Assembly: GCA_023269245.1 (NCBI GenBank)
Contig: JAHFMB010000014.1
Location: forward strand, 1-13,532
Reading direction: 5' to 3'
DNA from: Candidatus Tayloriibacteriota bacterium
GTDB taxonomy: Bacteria; Patescibacteriota; Minisyncoccia; Phycocordibacterales; PALSA-1337
Length of the DNA: 13,532 nucleotides
Shown: in pieces, positions 1 to 6,400 of the stretch
Layout of the letters: every line of letters begins with the position of its first letter
Position numbering within the stretch: position 1 is the first letter of the stretch
The notes under the pieces: model-generated
Databases searched by the model: none
What the model was told of the DNA's origin: nothing
What the model saw: the letters and a program-made list of their open reading frames with translations, nothing else
Made by a program: the position numbers and the translations under genes

Positions 1-128
1 GGATTGAGGCGTTTTGCGAACGCAATATTCGCTTCAACAATATCCTGTTGACCGAAAGATACCGTGCACACAGTCAGCTCGGTCGTAGGTGTGTGAGATG
101 CCATAGAGGTGACATTCATGAATGCCAT
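1..128 (-). CDS. Partial N-terminus of a probable glycosyltransferase (runs off left edge)
   Basis: Reading the minus strand from the ATG at 104 gives an open frame to the window edge whose N-terminus contains LTVCTVSFGQQDIVEAN followed by IAFAKRLNP. A first beta-strand of the form TVCTVSF, followed by a helix ending in LNP, resembles the start of GT-A (family 2-like) glycosyltransferases, which typically begin with a similar strand that binds the nucleotide sugar. That family assignment is from memory of the pattern and only about 35 residues are visible, so the catalytic part cannot be checked. Three in-frame ATGs (128, 119, 104) are possible starts; none has a clear Shine-Dalgarno. The gene is divergent from the methyltransferase at 148 and shares its promoter region. 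It probably belongs to the same glycan locus, which continues to the left. Confidence 0.55.
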   Translation of the reverse strand, partial: MAFMNVTSMASHTPTTELTVCTVSFGQQDIVEANIAFAKRLN

Positions 129-136
129 GATACAAT
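109..136 (+). promoter_or_regulatory. Extended -10 promoter for the methyltransferase at 148
   Basis: GTGACA (109-114, five of six matches to TTGACA) is followed after 16 nt by TACAAT (131-136), which is preceded by TG one base upstream, giving an extended -10 (TGaTACAAT). The expected start of transcription, about 143, is only a few bases before the ATG at 148, so the mRNA would be nearly leaderless. That fits the absence of a Shine-Dalgarno. Confidence 0.5.
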
Positions 137-161
137 AGCGCACACCTATGCAGACTGTCAA
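132..161 (-). promoter_or_regulatory. Candidate minus-strand promoter for the left-edge gene
   Basis: On the minus strand a perfect TTGACA (161-156) is followed after 18 nt by TATTGT (137-132, four of six matches to TATAAT). Transcription would start near 125, just before the candidate ATGs at 119 and 104. The -35 hexamer lies inside the first codons of the plus-strand methyltransferase, and the -10 sits on top of that gene's own -10. Confidence 0.35.
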
Positions 162-849
162 AATATGGATCCGCAAGATAATCAATAGTTTTGTACCAAC
201 TGAAAAGCTGGTCGACAGCAAGAAAAAATGGAACGGCTTGGCCGAGAAAAACGCAGCTTATTTTGTCATGACCGACTATGGCGAAGGTATCACCGAGGAG
301 CAATTCAGGACCTCGGGCATGAAAGACTATGAACAGCTCATTGGGGGTGATTCCCTGCTCGCCTCGCGCCTGTCTCCATTCAATACCAAAGATGCCATGG
401 AAATAGGGTGTGGCATCGGCCGTATCACAGAATTCCTTTCGAAAAATTTCAGAACGGTCTCGGCTGTCGACATCTCGGAGGAGATGGTGCACAAGGGTAG
501 CCAGCGACTGGTGTCAGCAAAAAATATTTCCTTCAAGGCAACTGATGGAACCAGCTTTCCGTTTGCAAATGCTTCATTTGATTTTGTCTTTTCATTTATT
601 GTTTTTCAACATATGCCTGATGTTGAGACTGTCACGAAAAACATAGCCGAAATCTCCCGCGTACTCCGCCCAGGCGGTATCGCAAAAATACAACTTCGCG
701 GATTACCGACAAGCAAAAAAAATTGGTTCTACGGGCCTTCCTTTTCTGTTGCTGATGCCAACAAATTGATCAAAAATCTTCCGCTCACCCTGATCAAATC
801 CGAAGGAGAAGGTCAGAGATATTTCTGGATTTGGTTAGAAAAAAAGTAA
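148..849 (+). CDS. Class I SAM-dependent methyltransferase
   Basis: This 233-residue protein has a Rossmann-type methyltransferase core: motif I MEIGCGIGR (residues 84-92), the acidic residue after strand 2 in AVDIS (D108), a strand-4 region FDFVFSF (144-150) and the post-IV signature LRPGG (173-177). These are the marks of the Methyltransf_11/25 group, which use S-adenosylmethionine for O-, N- or C-methylation of small molecules or glycans. The roughly 80-residue N-terminal extension is not recognisable and could bind the acceptor. No membrane segments are evident, so it is presumably cytoplasmic. Location in a glycan gene cluster suggests methylation of a sugar or of the glycan end, but the acceptor is unknown. 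ATG 148 was chosen because the promoter lies immediately upstream. The gene ends in lysine-rich codons, has no obvious terminator, and is separated from the next gene by 116 nt. Confidence 0.85.
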   Translation: MQTVKIWIRKIINSFVPTEKLVDSKKKWNGLAEKNAAYFVMTDYGEGITEEQFRTSGMKDYEQLIGGDSLLASRLSPFNTKDAMEIGCGIGRITEFLSKNFRTVSAVDISEEMVHKGSQRLVSAKNISFKATDGTSFPFANASFDFVFSFIVFQHMPDVETVTKNIAEISRVLRPGGIAKIQLRGLPTSKKNWFYGPSFSVADANKLIKNLPLTLIKSEGEGQRYFWIWLEKK

Positions 850-909
850 AATACATATTTTCTTGTGTCAATAGTGCCACATCTGGAGGGTCATGTTAGC
901 TTTATGGCA

Positions 910-926
910 GACTCACTCCTTGAGTC
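910..926. repeat. Short perfect inverted repeat upstream of the NeuB-like gene
   Basis: GACTCA (910-915) and TGAGTC (921-926) form a perfect 6-bp inverted repeat with a 5-nt loop, about 40 nt before the ATG at 966. It is not followed by a T-run, so it is not a typical terminator; it may be an operator half-site pair, a small leader hairpin, or chance. Nothing else convincing was seen in 850-965, where no good -35/-10 pair was found. Confidence 0.35.
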
Positions 927-954
927 GATAGATTTAGCTAGAACCCCCCCACCC

Positions 955-959
955 AAGGA
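955..959 (+). promoter_or_regulatory. Shine-Dalgarno of the NeuB-like gene
   Basis: AAGGA lies 6 nt before the ATG at 966. It is one of only two clear ribosome-binding sites in the window; most of the other genes lack one. Confidence 0.6.
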
Positions 960-965
960 AACAAC

Positions 966-1982
966 ATGAAGATCATTAACATCGGCGGCCGAGCTGTTGG
1001 CCCCGGTTATCCCTGCTTCACCATTGCAGAGATCGGCATCAATCACAACGGCGACCTACAAATCGCCAAGCAACTCATCGACGCGGCTGCAGAAGCCGGT
1101 GCCGATGCGGTGAAGTTTCAAACTCGCACGGTCGAAGTCGTGTATTCGCAGGGAGAACTTGGAAAAGCGCGTCCAGTCCCGCGGTCCATGATCGAAAATG
1201 GCATCGCACGCGGAGTTCTTTCGCCTTCCGCTGTCGCACGGCTCATGCAGTCTGACTTCGAAAACACGACCAACGGTGACCTCAAACGGATTCTCGAGTT
1301 CACCACGGACGAGTACCACGAAATCAGTCGCCATTGCGAAGTTCGAGGCATCCTTTGGCTGACCTCGTGCTGGGACACTCAGGCATTTGCCCGGATGACT
1401 CCCTTCAATCTTCCTTGCCACAAGATTGCCTCGGCCTGTAACGAAGACGATGAACTCTTGGCCGCGGTGAGCAAGACTGGAAAACCAGTTATCCTCTCGA
1501 CGGGAATGACCGACCTCAATGGCGTTCGCGCGGCAGTTGATGTTCTCGGCAGCGACGAACTCGTCATCCTGCACTGCACCAGCGTCTATCCCAAAGGTAC
1601 TGAGCACGGCGACGAACTTCTGTCCATGGTCAACCTCAATGGCATCGAAACTCTGGCACGCACATTCAATGTTCCTATCGGGTTCTCCAGCCACCTCAGT
1701 GGCATCATGCCGGTGTATGCGGCAGCTGCCATGGGCGCATGCATGATCGAAGTTCACATCACGCTCGAACGCGGGATGTTCGGATCAGATCAGGCAAGCT
1801 CGCTGGAGCCGGCGGAGTTTGGTCGCCTCTTCAAGGCGGTCAAGGAACTCTATGTCGTGAAAGGCAACGGCCAGATCGTCATTTACCCCGGCGAGGAAGA
1901 GGTCGCAAAGAAGCTGCGCCGTGTACGGCGTCTCTCGCGTCCCGACGTTGGGGCCGCCTGGATGCGTACACCTCCAGGTTGA
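966..1982 (+). CDS. NeuB/SpsE-family nonulosonate synthase, without SAF domain
   Basis: NeuB-family enzymes condense phosphoenolpyruvate with an N-acyl-hexosamine (or its phosphate) to make a nonulosonic acid such as sialic, legionaminic or pseudaminic acid. The (beta/alpha)8-barrel signatures are all visible in this 338-residue protein: FTIAEIGINHNGD near residues 18-30, DAVKFQT at about 47-53, HKIAS in the middle, ILSTGM, LHCTSVYP, GFSSH, and EVHITLERGMFGSDQASSLEP, which corresponds to the usual metal- and substrate-binding stretch (EKHFTLDR...GPDH.ASLEP). After the last barrel helix the protein ends in a short Arg-rich tail (KKLRRVRRLSRP...). The C-terminal antifreeze-like SAF domain, normally about 60 residues with a KRPG.GI.P ending, is absent, while an extra 15-20 residues are present around residues 58-100. 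A strong terminator directly follows, so the short end is real. Cytoplasmic. GC-richer than the 3321-9465 genes. The exact substrate cannot be assigned. Confidence 0.85.
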   Translation: MKIINIGGRAVGPGYPCFTIAEIGINHNGDLQIAKQLIDAAAEAGADAVKFQTRTVEVVYSQGELGKARPVPRSMIENGIARGVLSPSAVARLMQSDFENTTNGDLKRILEFTTDEYHEISRHCEVRGILWLTSCWDTQAFARMTPFNLPCHKIASACNEDDELLAAVSKTGKPVILSTGMTDLNGVRAAVDVLGSDELVILHCTSVYPKGTEHGDELLSMVNLNGIETLARTFNVPIGFSSHLSGIMPVYAAAAMGACMIEVHITLERGMFGSDQASSLEPAEFGRLFKAVKELYVVKGNGQIVIYPGEEEVAKKLRRVRRLSRPDVGAAWMRTPPG

Positions 1983-2005
1983 CTGGTGATGAAACGTTCA
2001 AACAA

Positions 2006-2040
2006 CCGGCAGAGGCCCAGTCCTCTGCCGGATTTTTTAT
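2006..2040 (+). terminator. Rho-independent terminator of the NeuB-like gene
   Basis: A perfect 10-bp GC-rich stem CCGGCAGAGG (2006-2015) pairs with CCTCTGCCGG (2022-2031) over a 6-nt loop, followed by six T (2033-2038). This is a textbook intrinsic terminator, 23 nt after the stop codon. Confidence 0.93.
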
Positions 2041-2072
2041 ACAAAAAACCCGCGCGGTGTTGCCGGCGCGGG
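2041..2072 (-). terminator. Rho-independent terminator of the convergent minus-strand gene
   Basis: CCCGCGC (2049-2055) pairs with GCGCGGG (2066-2072) over a 10-nt loop. Read on the minus strand, the stem is followed directly by six T (complement of 2043-2048). It serves the gene ending at 2095 and lies back-to-back with the plus-strand terminator. Confidence 0.88.
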
Positions 2073-2094
2073 CTGGGAAAGGAACAGATTTCGG

Positions 2095-3147
2095 TTAAGG
2101 TTGAACCGGGTCAGCGACGAAATGCATCAAAGCTTTGTATGCCATTTCCACATTATACGGCTTCAGTTTCGCGATGTTGTTAGCCGCCGGAGGTGTCAGA
2201 CCGGACAGGTCAACTGGCTCCGTGAGGGAGTGGCAGCACCCCAACTCGACGACAGGGACTTGATCGAGACCTGTTAGCTCCTTGAGTTCATCGCGGGCCG
2301 AAGGCACCCAAAGCGACGCAGTGACTTTTCCCGCGTGTGCCGAAGTGGTGAGGAGTGTACTCCAGCTTGAGAACGTCGCATCGCTTGCAATGACGATCGG
2401 GTCTGACTTGCTAATTGCCGGCAGATATACGACGCGAGAACCAAGCGGAGCAAACATTTTCGTCCAGATGTCGCCGTAGGTACGACCAGTACCAGGAACC
2501 TCGCGTTTGGCATGTTTCGGGTGGAAACGTGGGATGAGACACCAGTTGCCAGTAGTTAGCTTGAGGCAAGCGATCAAGAACTCAATCTCGTCCGCCGTCC
2601 GTTCGCCACCACCAACATAGGTGTACACCGTCGTAAACTCCGTGCGAAGATCGGCGATTTCCGGAGCCGGGATAATTGAGCCCGATTGAGGAACGCCAGG
2701 ATTGCCGACGACAAGCTTCCCCGCCGCAGGATGCAGTTGGTGCGTAAGTCTCGCATCATACTCATCCAACACCAGTACCCCGTAAGGATTCGCAGTGGAA
2801 CGGTTGACGCCACACCAGAAGTCAATGCATTCGATGAGTTTAATGCTCAGTTCGTTTGCAACGAGGCCAAACTGTTGCTCGAGATTAATTGGGCTACCAA
2901 GCCCAGTCACGACAACATTCGGTTTGATCTTCCGCAGCACCGAGTACGCATCAATCGTGAACGGCTCATCAGCGAAGTTCACTGTGCCCTTGAAGTACAG
3001 GTTGAAACCGGCTTTTTCAAATATACCGGCAGCTAGACCTTCGGCAATCACGACGACATCGTGCCCTTGCTCACGGCATTTGACCGCAAGCGGGCACGTA
3101 ACATTTGCCGAGCCCATGTCTTTTGCGACAAATAAGAATTTTTTGAT
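2095..3147 (-). CDS. Putative GT-B-fold glycosyltransferase, apparent ATC start
   Basis: From the first in-frame ATG (3117) the protein has 340 residues, but upstream in-frame codons add KKFLFVAKD, a typical first beta-strand, and a perfect GGAGGT lies just before an ATC at 3147; the natural start is therefore probably ATC (350 residues). The protein looks like a two-domain GT-B enzyme: an N-terminal Rossmann-like half (KKFLFVAKDMGSANVTCPLA, then DVVVIAEG, VVVTGLGSP) and a C-terminal half beginning around TTVYTYVGGGERT. In the C-terminal half, CLIPRFHP carries an HP motif (residues 209-210 of the longer form), and ASDATFSSWST carries a Ser/Thr-rich motif about 50 residues later. HP and SS/ST motifs in this order occur in bacterial sialyltransferase-like GT-B families, where HP helps bind CMP-sugar, but the UDP-GlcNAc 2-epimerase superfamily has a similar fold. 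Function is thus inferred, not proven. It is transcribed convergently to the NeuB-like gene and shares its GC-rich composition. Confidence 0.6.
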   Translation of the reverse strand: MKKFLFVAKDMGSANVTCPLAVKCREQGHDVVVIAEGLAAGIFEKAGFNLYFKGTVNFADEPFTIDAYSVLRKIKPNVVVTGLGSPINLEQQFGLVANELSIKLIECIDFWCGVNRSTANPYGVLVLDEYDARLTHQLHPAAGKLVVGNPGVPQSGSIIPAPEIADLRTEFTTVYTYVGGGERTADEIEFLIACLKLTTGNWCLIPRFHPKHAKREVPGTGRTYGDIWTKMFAPLGSRVVYLPAISKSDPIVIASDATFSSWSTLLTTSAHAGKVTASLWVPSARDELKELTGLDQVPVVELGCCHSLTEPVDLSGLTPPAANNIAKLKPYNVEMAYKALMHFVADPVQP

Positions 3148-3151
3148 AACT

Positions 3152-3157
3152 ACCTCC
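3152..3157 (-). promoter_or_regulatory. Perfect Shine-Dalgarno placed before an ATC codon
   Basis: On the minus strand GGAGGT (3157-3152) stands 4 nt before ATC (3147-3145), which is followed by AAA AAA TTC. It is too far (over 30 nt) from the first ATG at 3117 to serve that codon, so it argues for the ATC start. Confidence 0.65.
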
Positions 3158-3244
3158 GTTTTTGCATGTGGATATGAAGAGGTTGTACACCCGTGAATTT
3201 CAATGAAGACAGGACAACTCCTGCTTTTAATTCAAAAAAAGCCT

Positions 3245-3276
3245 AACATAATAAATGTACCATGTCAAACATAATA
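3245..3276. repeat. Direct repeat AACATAATA upstream of the core operon
   Basis: AACATAATA occurs at 3245-3253 and again at 3268-3276, a period of 23 nt (about two helical turns), just upstream of the promoter at 3284. It could be a paired regulator site, but in an AT-rich intergenic stretch chance is also possible. The rest of 3148-3283 shows no gene and no convincing promoter for the minus-strand gene. Confidence 0.3.
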
Positions 3277-3283
3277 CCGACCT

Positions 3284-3312
3284 TTGTATTTCCCCCCTGC
3301 ACCAGCTATAAT
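3284..3312 (+). promoter_or_regulatory. Promoter of the cytidylyltransferase operon, predicted leaderless
   Basis: A perfect TATAAT (3307-3312) is preceded, after exactly 17 nt, by TTGTAT (3284-3289; the conserved TTG is present). The -10 ends only 8 nt before the ATG at 3321, so transcription would begin at or next to the A of the start codon. There is no Shine-Dalgarno, which agrees with leaderless translation. Confidence 0.55.
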
Positions 3313-3320
3313 CCCTCACT

Positions 3321-4085
3321 ATGAAGCCAAAACAAAAAGCAAAGCACAAAGTCATTGCGCTCATTCCTGCCCGCGGTGGATCAAAGGGTGTACCAAAAAA
3401 GAATGTGTACCCGCTCGCCGGCTATCCCCTGATTGCTTATTCCATTGCGGCCGCAAAATTGGCCTCAGGGATCGAACGCGTCATTGTAAGCACCGACAAT
3501 GAGGAAATCGCCGAGATTGCAAGACACTATGGGGCTGAAGTTCCTTTTCTTCGACCAGCTGAATATGCCACTGATACGTCGAAAGACATTGATGTTATAA
3601 AACACGTCCTTGAATGGTTCAGCGCGCACGAAAAACACCACCCCGACTATCTCATTTATCTGCGTCCGACAACTCCACTGCGCGATCCCCGACATATCGA
3701 AGAAGCCATTGGGCTCTTACAAAAATCGGCATCCTCGACATCACTGCGCTCTGGTCACGAGATTCGTGAATCTCCATACAAACTATTCGGCATACAAGAT
3801 GGGCACTTTACCGGACTTTTTCCAGACGATCCTCGTCCGGAATATTATGATCTTCCGCGACAAACATTCCCGCCCGTTTACCAGCCAGACGGGTATGTTG
3901 ACATCCTCGTGACAAAACATATTATAGACTCATCGAGCTTGCATGGCCCAAAAATTCTGGCGTATACCAGCCCTGATACTGGCGAGATTGACTCGAAGGA
4001 AGATTTTAGGTTCACGGAATATAATCTTGAGAAAACGGCCTGGGATATTTACGAATATTTAAAAAAGAATTTTCCAAAAAAATAA
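3321..4085 (+). CDS. CMP-nonulosonate (acylneuraminate) cytidylyltransferase
   Basis: The 254-residue protein is a clear member of the NeuA/PseF/LegF/SpsF cytidylyltransferase family, which activates ulosonic acids with CTP to give CMP-sugars and pyrophosphate. Visible motifs are the nucleotide-binding loop IPARGGSKGVPKKN (residues 15-28), VSTDN (56-60), the substrate-side YLRPTTPLRD (113-122), and GEIDSKEDF (221-229), whose aspartate corresponds to the metal-binding Asp near the C-terminus. Length is slightly above that of single-domain NeuA (about 230), with no fused phosphatase domain. This gene opens the best-defined operon here; its TAA overlaps the next ATG by one base (TAATG), so the aminotransferase is probably translationally coupled. 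The presence of this gene with a NeuB-like synthase is the main reason to call the locus nonulosonate-related. Which ulosonate it activates is not decided by the sequence. Cytoplasmic. Confidence 0.9.
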   Translation: MKPKQKAKHKVIALIPARGGSKGVPKKNVYPLAGYPLIAYSIAAAKLASGIERVIVSTDNEEIAEIARHYGAEVPFLRPAEYATDTSKDIDVIKHVLEWFSAHEKHHPDYLIYLRPTTPLRDPRHIEEAIGLLQKSASSTSLRSGHEIRESPYKLFGIQDGHFTGLFPDDPRPEYYDLPRQTFPPVYQPDGYVDILVTKHIIDSSSLHGPKILAYTSPDTGEIDSKEDFRFTEYNLEKTAWDIYEYLKKNFPKK

Positions 4086-5458
4086 TGGCCCACTCAGATT
4101 TTTCAAAAAAGCCGGCACGCGTACCCGCCGTCAGCACAAAATACCGCAGGATCAAGACCGCAATTCCAGCACCGGGGACTGCCGACATTTTCAACCAGCT
4201 CGAAAAATACGAGTCACGATCGATGCACGGCCAATTGCCGATAGTTTGGGATAAAGCAAAAAATTTTCAGGTGTTCGACAAGCGCGGCAACTGCTGGATT
4301 GATTTTACCTCAACTATTTTTGTGGCCAACGCAGGGCACGCAAACCCCGACGTCATCAAAGCTATACAAACCCAGCTCAAGAGACCATTGGTTCATACCT
4401 ACACATTTGCGAGCGACATCCGCACTCAATTTCTCAAAAAACTTGTTGAGTTTACACCAGCGTTTTGTGAAAAAGCATTTCTTGTTTCATCGGGAACCGA
4501 GGCGTCCGAGTGTGCCCTCAAACTGATGCGTCTCTACGGTCAGCAGACTTCCCCCGACCGCGTCGGCATTATTTCATTTACCGGAAGCATGCACGGACGA
4601 ACCATGGGCGCCGAGATGCTTCGCGGCCGTCCAGACTCATCCGCATGGATCGGTCACGCCGATCCGAACATACACCACGTCCCGTTCCCGTATCCATGGA
4701 AGCATGAAAACAAAGGGTATGATTGGAAAAAACATTTTGAAAAGGATATGCATGCCCTCGAAAAGAGCGGGGTGAACATGAAAAAGGTTATAGGATTTGC
4801 GGTTGAGTCGTACCAAGGATGGGGCGCGATACTCTATCCAAAAGCGTATATTCAGGCGCTTACCGCATTCGCCAAGAAGCACGGCATGCTGGTCATGTTC
4901 GACGAAATTCAATCAGGGTTCGGCCGCACAGGAAAATTGTTCTGTTATCAGCATTACGGCGTAACCCCCGATCTGCTATGCCTCGGAAAAGCTCTCGGCA
5001 GCGGCTTCCCTATCTCTGCAGTCATCGGCCGTAAGGACATTCTTGATATTCCCGCTTTTGGTTCGATGTCGAGCACGCACTCCGCGCAGCCGCTCGGATG
5101 CGCGGCTGGTCTGGCGACACTCAATTATTTTGAGAAAAATGGACTTGTCGCAGAGGCTGGACGCAAAGGAAAGATCCTACACAAAGAACTCACCAAGCTT
5201 AAAATGAAATACCCGAACGTTATTGCCCGAGTCTTGGGAACAGGTATGGTGGCCGCGCTTATTATTGAGGACACCAAGGGCGCGCCCATGAGCGAGCTCG
5301 CGACCCGCATTTGTGAACGGGCGATGCAAAAAGGCCTTCTTATGGTCCATACAGGACGAGAATCAATAAAAATCGGCCCTCCGCTCACTATACCCGATGC
5401 CGCGCTTATCGAAGGTGTGACAGTCATCGACGAATGCCTCGCTGAATTAGTCTTATGA
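4085..5458 (+). CDS. Class III PLP-dependent aminotransferase
   Basis: This 457-residue enzyme belongs to fold-type I, class III aminotransferases (relatives: 4-aminobutyrate aminotransferase, glutamate-1-semialdehyde aminomutase). Features in order: SSGTEA (135-140) binding the PLP phosphate, SMHGRT (168-173), the PLP-pyridine aspartate within FDEIQSGFGRTG (272-283, D273), the Schiff-base lysine in CLGKALGSGFPISA (K302), and STHSAQPLGCAAG, the second phosphate-binding segment. All key residues are present, so it should be active. It overlaps the cytidylyltransferase by 1 nt and the aldo/keto reductase by 4 nt, suggesting tightly coordinated expression of all three. Most nonulosonate pathways use DegT/ArnB-type sugar aminotransferases rather than class III, so this enzyme may transfer an amino group to or from an aldehyde or keto group of an unusual precursor. 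An alternative role in amino-acid metabolism for a side chain cannot be excluded. Confidence 0.88.
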   Translation: MAHSDFSKKPARVPAVSTKYRRIKTAIPAPGTADIFNQLEKYESRSMHGQLPIVWDKAKNFQVFDKRGNCWIDFTSTIFVANAGHANPDVIKAIQTQLKRPLVHTYTFASDIRTQFLKKLVEFTPAFCEKAFLVSSGTEASECALKLMRLYGQQTSPDRVGIISFTGSMHGRTMGAEMLRGRPDSSAWIGHADPNIHHVPFPYPWKHENKGYDWKKHFEKDMHALEKSGVNMKKVIGFAVESYQGWGAILYPKAYIQALTAFAKKHGMLVMFDEIQSGFGRTGKLFCYQHYGVTPDLLCLGKALGSGFPISAVIGRKDILDIPAFGSMSSTHSAQPLGCAAGLATLNYFEKNGLVAEAGRKGKILHKELTKLKMKYPNVIARVLGTGMVAALIIEDTKGAPMSELATRICERAMQKGLLMVHTGRESIKIGPPLTIPDAALIEGVTVIDECLAELVL

Positions 5459-6393
5459 TGACCTACTCCACGCTCGGACGCACCGGACTCAAGGTTTCCC
5501 GCATCGGACTGGGAACTGCGGAAATTGGTTTTTCATATGGACTTGGTGAACGTCCCCTGCCGTCCGAAGCTGAAGCGATTGATCTTCTCAAACAGTCAGT
5601 CGACCTCGGCATTACTCTTTTTGATACCGCCAGCTATTACGGCGTGGCTGAAGAACGTATCGGTAAGTCGGGAATTCTCAAAGATCCCAATATTATTGTA
5701 GAAACAAAATGCGCTCAGTTTTTAGAAAAAGGCGAAACATATCCCCTGCCTGAACTTACTCAGAAAATAACAGCCCAAGTCAATGAAAGTTTGGCGAAAT
5801 TACAAGTAGACGCTCTACCTATCCTGATGCTGCATGGACCAAGTGTCAAAGATATCGAACGAGGCGAATTGACAGGAATATTGAAAGGTCTCAAACAATC
5901 AGGGAAAATTCGCTTCACTGGAGTTTCAACGCGAGGTGAAGAGTCGCCCCTCGCGGCCATTAATTCATCCCTTTTTGATGTCATACAGGTTGCCTACAAT
6001 GTTCCTGATCAACGAATGGATCCTTGCGTATTCCCTGCAGCACAGAAAGCTGGTGTTGGAATCATAAACAGATCGGTTTTACTCAAAGGCTCTCTTACCA
6101 CCTTGAGAACGAAGCTACCCGCTGGTCTAGAAGGTTTGCAACGCACCATTGATGAGATCGAAGCAATCGCGCGCGAAATAGGCGCTGACCTACCGACATT
6201 GGCCATCCGTTTTGCGCTTAATAATCCATCCATTTCATCATCATTGATTGGTAGCAATAAGATTGGCAACATAAAAAAAGCAATCAGCGCCCTCGAGGCC
6301 GGTCCATTGCCGATAGATATCGTTCGCCAGTTGGAGCACTTGGCACTTAATATACCAGACCAAGTGGATCCTGCCCGCTGGCCTAAAATATAA
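5455..6393 (+). CDS. Aldo/keto reductase
   Basis: The 312-residue protein is an NAD(P)H-dependent aldo/keto reductase (AKR superfamily, TIM barrel). The complete catalytic tetrad is visible: D57 in LFDTASYYG, Y62, K85 in VETKCAQ and H127 in LMLHGPS. The C-terminal cofactor-binding pattern is also present (GIINRSVLLKG and SSLIGSNKIGNIKKA). It begins with ATGATG overlapping the aminotransferase stop by 4 nt, so it is the third gene of the coupled operon; the second ATG (5458) is an equally possible start. AKRs accompany SpsF-like cytidylyltransferases in other surface-polysaccharide clusters (known from memory, sometimes as fusions), so it likely reduces a keto or aldehyde sugar intermediate made or consumed by its aminotransferase neighbour. 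Substrate unknown. The gene ends 7 nt from the end of the convergent methyltransferase, leaving no room for a separate terminator. Confidence 0.88.
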   Translation: MMTYSTLGRTGLKVSRIGLGTAEIGFSYGLGERPLPSEAEAIDLLKQSVDLGITLFDTASYYGVAEERIGKSGILKDPNIIVETKCAQFLEKGETYPLPELTQKITAQVNESLAKLQVDALPILMLHGPSVKDIERGELTGILKGLKQSGKIRFTGVSTRGEESPLAAINSSLFDVIQVAYNVPDQRMDPCVFPAAQKAGVGIINRSVLLKGSLTTLRTKLPAGLEGLQRTIDEIEAIAREIGADLPTLAIRFALNNPSISSSLIGSNKIGNIKKAISALEAGPLPIDIVRQLEHLALNIPDQVDPARWPKI

Positions 6394-6400
6394 AAACCTA

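Noticed and set aside
34..492. Minus-strand open frame of 152 residues at the left end
   Set aside because: It is in another frame than the glycosyltransferase-like start and lies opposite the methyltransferase core motifs.
1056..1757. Minus-strand open frame of 233 residues within the NeuB-like gene
   Set aside because: The sequence shows no domain pattern, is rich in His/Asp/Arg as expected for an antisense frame, and the plus strand encodes a clear NeuB-family protein.
3150..3167. Five-codon leader minigene (ATG CAA AAA CGG AGG TAG, minus strand) ending just before the ATC start
   Set aside because: The CGG AGG codons are simply the Shine-Dalgarno itself and no ribosome-binding site precedes the minigene; chance is the simpler explanation.
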